From assembly GCA_027077185.1 (NCBI GenBank), contig JALTGJ010000332.1, positions 1 through 8,327 on the forward strand: DNA of 8,327 nt, given 5' to 3'. Source of the stretch: Spirochaetales bacterium (GTDB taxonomy: Bacteria > Spirochaetota > Spirochaetia > B11-G9). Below, piece after piece: positions 6,338 to 8,327 of this stretch; positions within the stretch are counted from its first letter, which is position 1; the number at the start of each line of letters is the position of its first letter. The position numbers and the translations under genes were made by a program. The notes beneath the pieces were generated by a model. That model was not told where the DNA came from. It ran no database searches and saw only the letters and a list, made by a program, of their open reading frames with translations.

Positions 6338-7201
6338 TTACGATTGACAGATCTCCCCATACATCTCTGGTCTTCTGTCCCTAAAAAACTGCCATCCATC
6401 CCTAACTTCTCTTATTTTTTCCAAATCAAGATCAGCTACAACAACTTCTGTCTTATCCCTGGAACCCTTTACAAGAATTTTACCAGTTGGATCCACAAAA
6501 TAACTGGAACCGTAAAACTCACCGAATTCCCATGGTTTTTCAACACCAACTCTGTTATTTGCACCAATAAAAACACCATTCGCAACTGCAGAAGCAGGCT
6601 GCTCAAGTTCCCAAAGATATTCCGATTTTCCAGCAACAGTCGCAGATGGATTGAAAAGAATCTCCGCTCCATTTAATGCAAGGCATCTTGCAGATTCAGG
6701 AAAGTGTCTGTCATAACAGATAAAAACACCTATTTTTGCATAAGCTGTCTGAAATACAGGAAAACCCATATTACCTGGTTTAAAATAGAATTTTTCCCAG
6801 AAAGCAGGCCATGTATGAGGTATCTGTATTTTTCTCATCTTTCCAAGATAACTTCCATCAGCATCTATAACAGCCGCAGTATTGTAATAAACACCTTCCT
6901 GAGCTTTTTCATAGACAGGAACAACCATTACCATATTATACTTTTTTGCATATTCTGCCATTCGTTCTGTAGTCGGTCCAGGGACTGTCTCTGCAGATTC
7001 ATACCATTTAATATCCTGTTCGGCACAGAAATATGGTCCATAAAATATTTCCTGCAGACAGAGAATTTGAACCCCTTTTTCTCCGGCTTCTTCAATAAGA
7101 GGTATGTGTTTTTGGATCATAGCCTCTTTAATTTCTGCGACAGTTCCATCGTGTTTTGGATTTGAAGCCTGAATGTGTGCACATTTAACGATTCTGGACA
7201 T
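6338..7201 (-). CDS. Nitrilase-superfamily carbon-nitrogen hydrolase, beta-ureidopropionase / N-carbamoylputrescine amidase type
   Basis: Cytoplasmic amidohydrolase of 287 aa that should release CO2 and NH3 from an N-carbamoyl group, either N-carbamoyl-beta-alanine (last step of reductive pyrimidine breakdown) or N-carbamoylputrescine. The catalytic triad is complete: E51 in LCLQEIFYGPYFC, K124 in MRKIQIPH, and C162 in FICYDRHFPE; the extra conserved Glu is E136 in FWEKFYF. Other family marks are NPSAT (184-188) and ANNRVG (214-219). The ATG at 7201 has AAAGGAG (7208-7214) six bases upstream. A strong promoter lies at 7274-7303, and palindromes sit in its leader and just after its stop. The nucleobase permease downstream on the same strand favours the pyrimidine/purine reading, but no dihydropyrimidinase or dihydropyrimidine dehydrogenase gene is in view, so the exact substrate is open. 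Confidence 0.92.
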   Translation of the reverse strand: MSRIVKCAHIQASNPKHDGTVAEIKEAMIQKHIPLIEEAGEKGVQILCLQEIFYGPYFCAEQDIKWYESAETVPGPTTERMAEYAKKYNMVMVVPVYEKAQEGVYYNTAAVIDADGSYLGKMRKIQIPHTWPAFWEKFYFKPGNMGFPVFQTAYAKIGVFICYDRHFPESARCLALNGAEILFNPSATVAGKSEYLWELEQPASAVANGVFIGANNRVGVEKPWEFGEFYGSSYFVDPTGKILVKGSRDKTEVVVADLDLEKIREVRDGWQFFRDRRPEMYGEICQS

Positions 7202-7221
7202 AAATTACTCCTTTGGTTGCA

Positions 7222-7254
7222 TAGGCGAGCAGCAACGAAGTTGCGACCAGCCTA
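7222..7254. repeat. REP-like palindrome in the amidohydrolase leader
   Basis: Outer stem TAGGC (7222-7226) with GCCTA (7250-7254), symmetric five-base internal loops, inner stem GCAAC (7232-7236) with GTTGC (7240-7244) and a GAA tip. Same architecture and same C-GAA-G tip as the palindrome at 6309-6331, but different arms. It is transcribed in the leader between the promoter and the ribosome-binding site, ending eight bases before the SD. Confidence 0.6.
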
Positions 7255-7273
7255 AAAAAAGATATAAAGATTG

Positions 7274-7303
7274 ATTATAGCCTCAGTTTTCTGCATACGT
7301 CAA
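7274..7303 (-). promoter_or_regulatory. Sigma70-like promoter of the amidohydrolase gene
   Basis: On the minus strand a -35 TTGACG (7303-7298), an 18-base spacer and a perfect -10 TATAAT (7279-7274). Transcription would start near 7267, giving a leader of about 65 bases that contains the palindrome at 7222-7254. This is the best promoter in the window. Confidence 0.8.
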
Positions 7304-7562
7304 GAGAAAAATTTTCAAGGGCTTATTTACCTGTTTTTTAACCATTTTTCATCTAATATTAATCAATTTACGGGCGTGATCCCGGTTTGGTTATAAGAGA
7401 CCACATTTTATTTTATATTGTAGAGACGCAAGATTTTGCGTCTCTACGAGATATACAACCACGGGGTCGGGCTTTCCGGGGGTTCCGTCCCTCACACAAG
7501 AATCGTAATAAATAAGATTTTCCTGAAGCAGAAATGCAAAATTCACAATACTGCTTTATACA
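7304..7562. other. Intergenic region with repeat material, no gene seen
   Basis: I see no coding sequence or tRNA here. It holds a palindrome (7420-7447), a GC-rich patch at 7460-7495 that stands out from the AT-rich surroundings, and a weak imperfect inverted repeat: 7378-7395 pairs partly with 7452-7468 around the palindrome. It lies between two divergently oriented units (the amidohydrolase promoter and the transposase remnant) and looks like accumulated repeat debris. Confidence 0.55.
7420..7447. repeat. Palindromic repeat, copy 1 (GTAGAGACGC family)
   Basis: Perfect 12-bp arms, GTAGAGACGCAA (7420-7431) and TTGCGTCTCTAC (7436-7447), around a GATT loop. The outer ten bases of each arm are the same as in the copy at 7850-7881. 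The copies differ only in the centre, as expected for REP elements that vary at the loop. It lies 115 bases upstream of the transposase remnant's start. Confidence 0.85.
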
Positions 7563-7898
7563 ATGTCATTATATAAAGAAAAATACCGTATTGAATCAAC
7601 CCGCCTCAAAAAATGGGATTATGCATCCAATGAATATTATTTCATTACAATTTGTACAAAAAACAGGAAATGTTATTTTGGAGAAATAATTGATAATGAA
7701 ATAATTTTATCCAAAATTGGAAAAATTGCATATTAATATTGGCAGGAAATTCCAAACCATTTCCCATTTGCCCAATTGGATAAATTCGTTATCATGCCAA
7801 ACCACATACATGGAATTATAATTATTGATAATGATCATAACCGTTATCGTCGTAGAGACGCGATAAATCGCGTCTCTACGAGAATGCAAATCTATTGA
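7563..7898 (+). pseudogene. REP-associated IS200-like (Y1/HUH) transposase remnant
   Basis: Reading from ATG 7563, the frame gives RLKKWDYASNEYYFITICTK (14-33), then an in-frame TAA at 7734-7736 (codon 58). The same frame then continues with YWQEIPNHFPF and KFVIMPNHIHGIIII. This is the N-terminal half of RAYT/Y1 transposases, with the HUH metal-binding pair in NHIHG. Soon after, the palindrome at 7850-7881 is read in frame as RRDAINRVST, and a stop follows at 7896-7898. The C-terminal part with the catalytic tyrosine is missing in all frames. Such enzymes nick and join single-stranded DNA at REP hairpins; this copy cannot make a full protein because of one nonsense codon and a lost 3' end. 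Flanking palindromes support the assignment. Confidence 0.85.
7850..7881. repeat. Palindromic repeat, copy 2, inside the transposase remnant
   Basis: Perfect 15-bp arms, TCGTAGAGACGCGAT (7850-7864) and ATCGCGTCTCTACGA (7867-7881), around a two-base AA centre. It shares the GTAGAGACGC/GCGTCTCTAC arms with the copy at 7420-7447. Its length in this frame adds no stop and encodes RRDAINRVST, so it sits in frame in the transposase reading frame. Confidence 0.9.
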
Positions 7899-7923
7899 CT
7901 CTTGTTGGCAGGATTGATACTTA
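7895..7923 (+). promoter_or_regulatory. Possible promoter of the EamA gene
   Basis: TTGACT (7895-7900), a 17-base spacer, then TACTTA (7918-7923); an alternative -10, TATAAA (7922-7927), would need a 21-base spacer. The -35 overlaps the last codons of the transposase remnant. The -10 is poor, so this is tentative. Confidence 0.35.
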
Positions 7924-7941
7924 TAAATAGAATTATTTAAC

Positions 7942-7947
7942 AGGAGG
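7942..7947 (+). promoter_or_regulatory. Ribosome-binding site of the EamA gene
   Basis: AGGAGG, five bases before the TTG at 7953. It decides the start: the first in-frame ATG (7998) lies 15 codons later, inside the first membrane helix, and has no SD. Confidence 0.85.
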
Positions 7948-7952
7948 TTAGA

Positions 7953-8327
7953 TTGACAAACAAAACCCGTTTCTGGCCACCTTTAATACCTATTATTATG
8001 ATAGGCATCATGATTATCTGGGCAACATTTTATCCCATAATTAAATATATGGTTGCAGATATTGATCCCCTTATATTATCATTCTATAGATATTTCCTGG
8101 GATTTCTGGCTTTAAGCCCTTTTTTTATCAGAGAAATAAGGAAACTGAAAACCAAACCCTCTGTTTTTGAAACTTTTATAATGTCCTGCCTGGGATTTAT
8201 TGGAATAACCCTGTTTTCAGTCGGTCTTTTTTATGGAATAAAGCTTTCCACTGCTGTAAATGGAGCACTTCTTGCCAATACCCAGCCAATATTTACTGCA
8301 ATTTTTGGGTATTTATTTATCTCCGAG
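7953..8327 (+). CDS. EamA/DMT superfamily transporter, 3'-truncated
   Basis: Start of a drug/metabolite-transporter family permease, usually about 290-300 aa with ten helices in two EamA repeats; 125 codons are present before the window ends. TTG start with an ideal AGGAGG site. Helices are visible at about 11-33, 38-60 and 73-95, with a fourth beginning near 100. The segment LSTAVNGALLANTQPIFTAIFGYLFISE (98-125) is the characteristic end of an EamA repeat (short helix, asparagine/proline turn, helix, acidic end). The superfamily exports or imports small metabolites such as amino acids; the substrate cannot be told. It lies just downstream of the transposase remnant, with no partner gene on its strand in view. 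Confidence 0.9.
   Translation, partial: MTNKTRFWPPLIPIIMIGIMIIWATFYPIIKYMVADIDPLILSFYRYFLGFLALSPFFIREIRKLKTKPSVFETFIMSCLGFIGITLFSVGLFYGIKLSTAVNGALLANTQPIFTAIFGYLFISE

Noticed and set aside
6344..7165. Plus-strand ORFs of 110 and 153 aa opposite the amidohydrolase
   Set aside because: They have no SD or recognisable domain and mirror a gene with a complete catalytic triad.
7460..7495. GC-rich patch considered as a tRNA or small RNA gene
   Set aside because: No cloverleaf or long stem can be formed and no promoter is visible; better explained as repeat debris.
7420..7881. The two palindromes considered as a CRISPR array
   Set aside because: Only two copies 430 bases apart, with a transposase frame between them and no regular spacers.
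7707..7889. Minus-strand 60-aa ORF containing RRDAIYRVST
   Set aside because: It is the reverse reading of the palindrome at 7850-7881, which encodes nearly the same peptide on both strands, opposite the transposase remnant.

Overview
The window is AT-rich bacterial DNA with Shine-Dalgarno sites, two TTG starts and dense gene packing. The organism cannot be fixed from 8.3 kb. The SD usage argues against typical Bacteroidota; an anaerobic spirochaete or Firmicute-like lineage is a guess only.

Layout. Bases 1-1378 (+) hold the 3' part of a sodium:solute symporter, closed by a clear terminator at 1400-1431. Bases 1459-2772 (+) hold an unassigned two-gene operon: a soluble protein with an apparent internal duplication, then a membrane-anchored TPR-like protein. 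Its last gene overlaps tail-to-tail by 12 bases with allH (DUF2877), which starts the long minus-strand block. Read in the direction of transcription, that block runs: a nitrilase-superfamily amidohydrolase (7201-6338, beta-ureidopropionase / N-carbamoylputrescine amidase type), an NCS2 nucleobase permease (6135-4618) with a structured 5' leader and a strong terminator (4551-4588), two translationally coupled small membrane proteins (4505-4128 and 4131-3682), and AllH (3594-2761). At the right end, a decayed REP-associated IS200-like transposase with palindromic repeats (7420-7898) precedes the start of an EamA/DMT exporter (7953 to the window end).

How it fits together. The permease, the carbamoyl-amide hydrolase and AllH (a subunit of oxamate carbamoyltransferase in allantoin-using bacteria) point to uptake and nitrogen-yielding breakdown of purines, pyrimidines or ureides. 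No catalytic ring-opening enzyme is visible here and the partners of AllH are absent, so the pathway is an inference.

The most interesting non-coding signals are four. (1) A compact two-helix RNA leader lies directly upstream of the permease ribosome-binding site; it is placed like a xanthine-class (NMT1) riboswitch, but that class is unproven. (2) Two short palindromes with CGAAG tips bracket the amidohydrolase gene. (3) A second palindrome family occurs in two copies around the transposase remnant, one of them read in frame as protein. (4) A strong sigma70-like promoter precedes the amidohydrolase.
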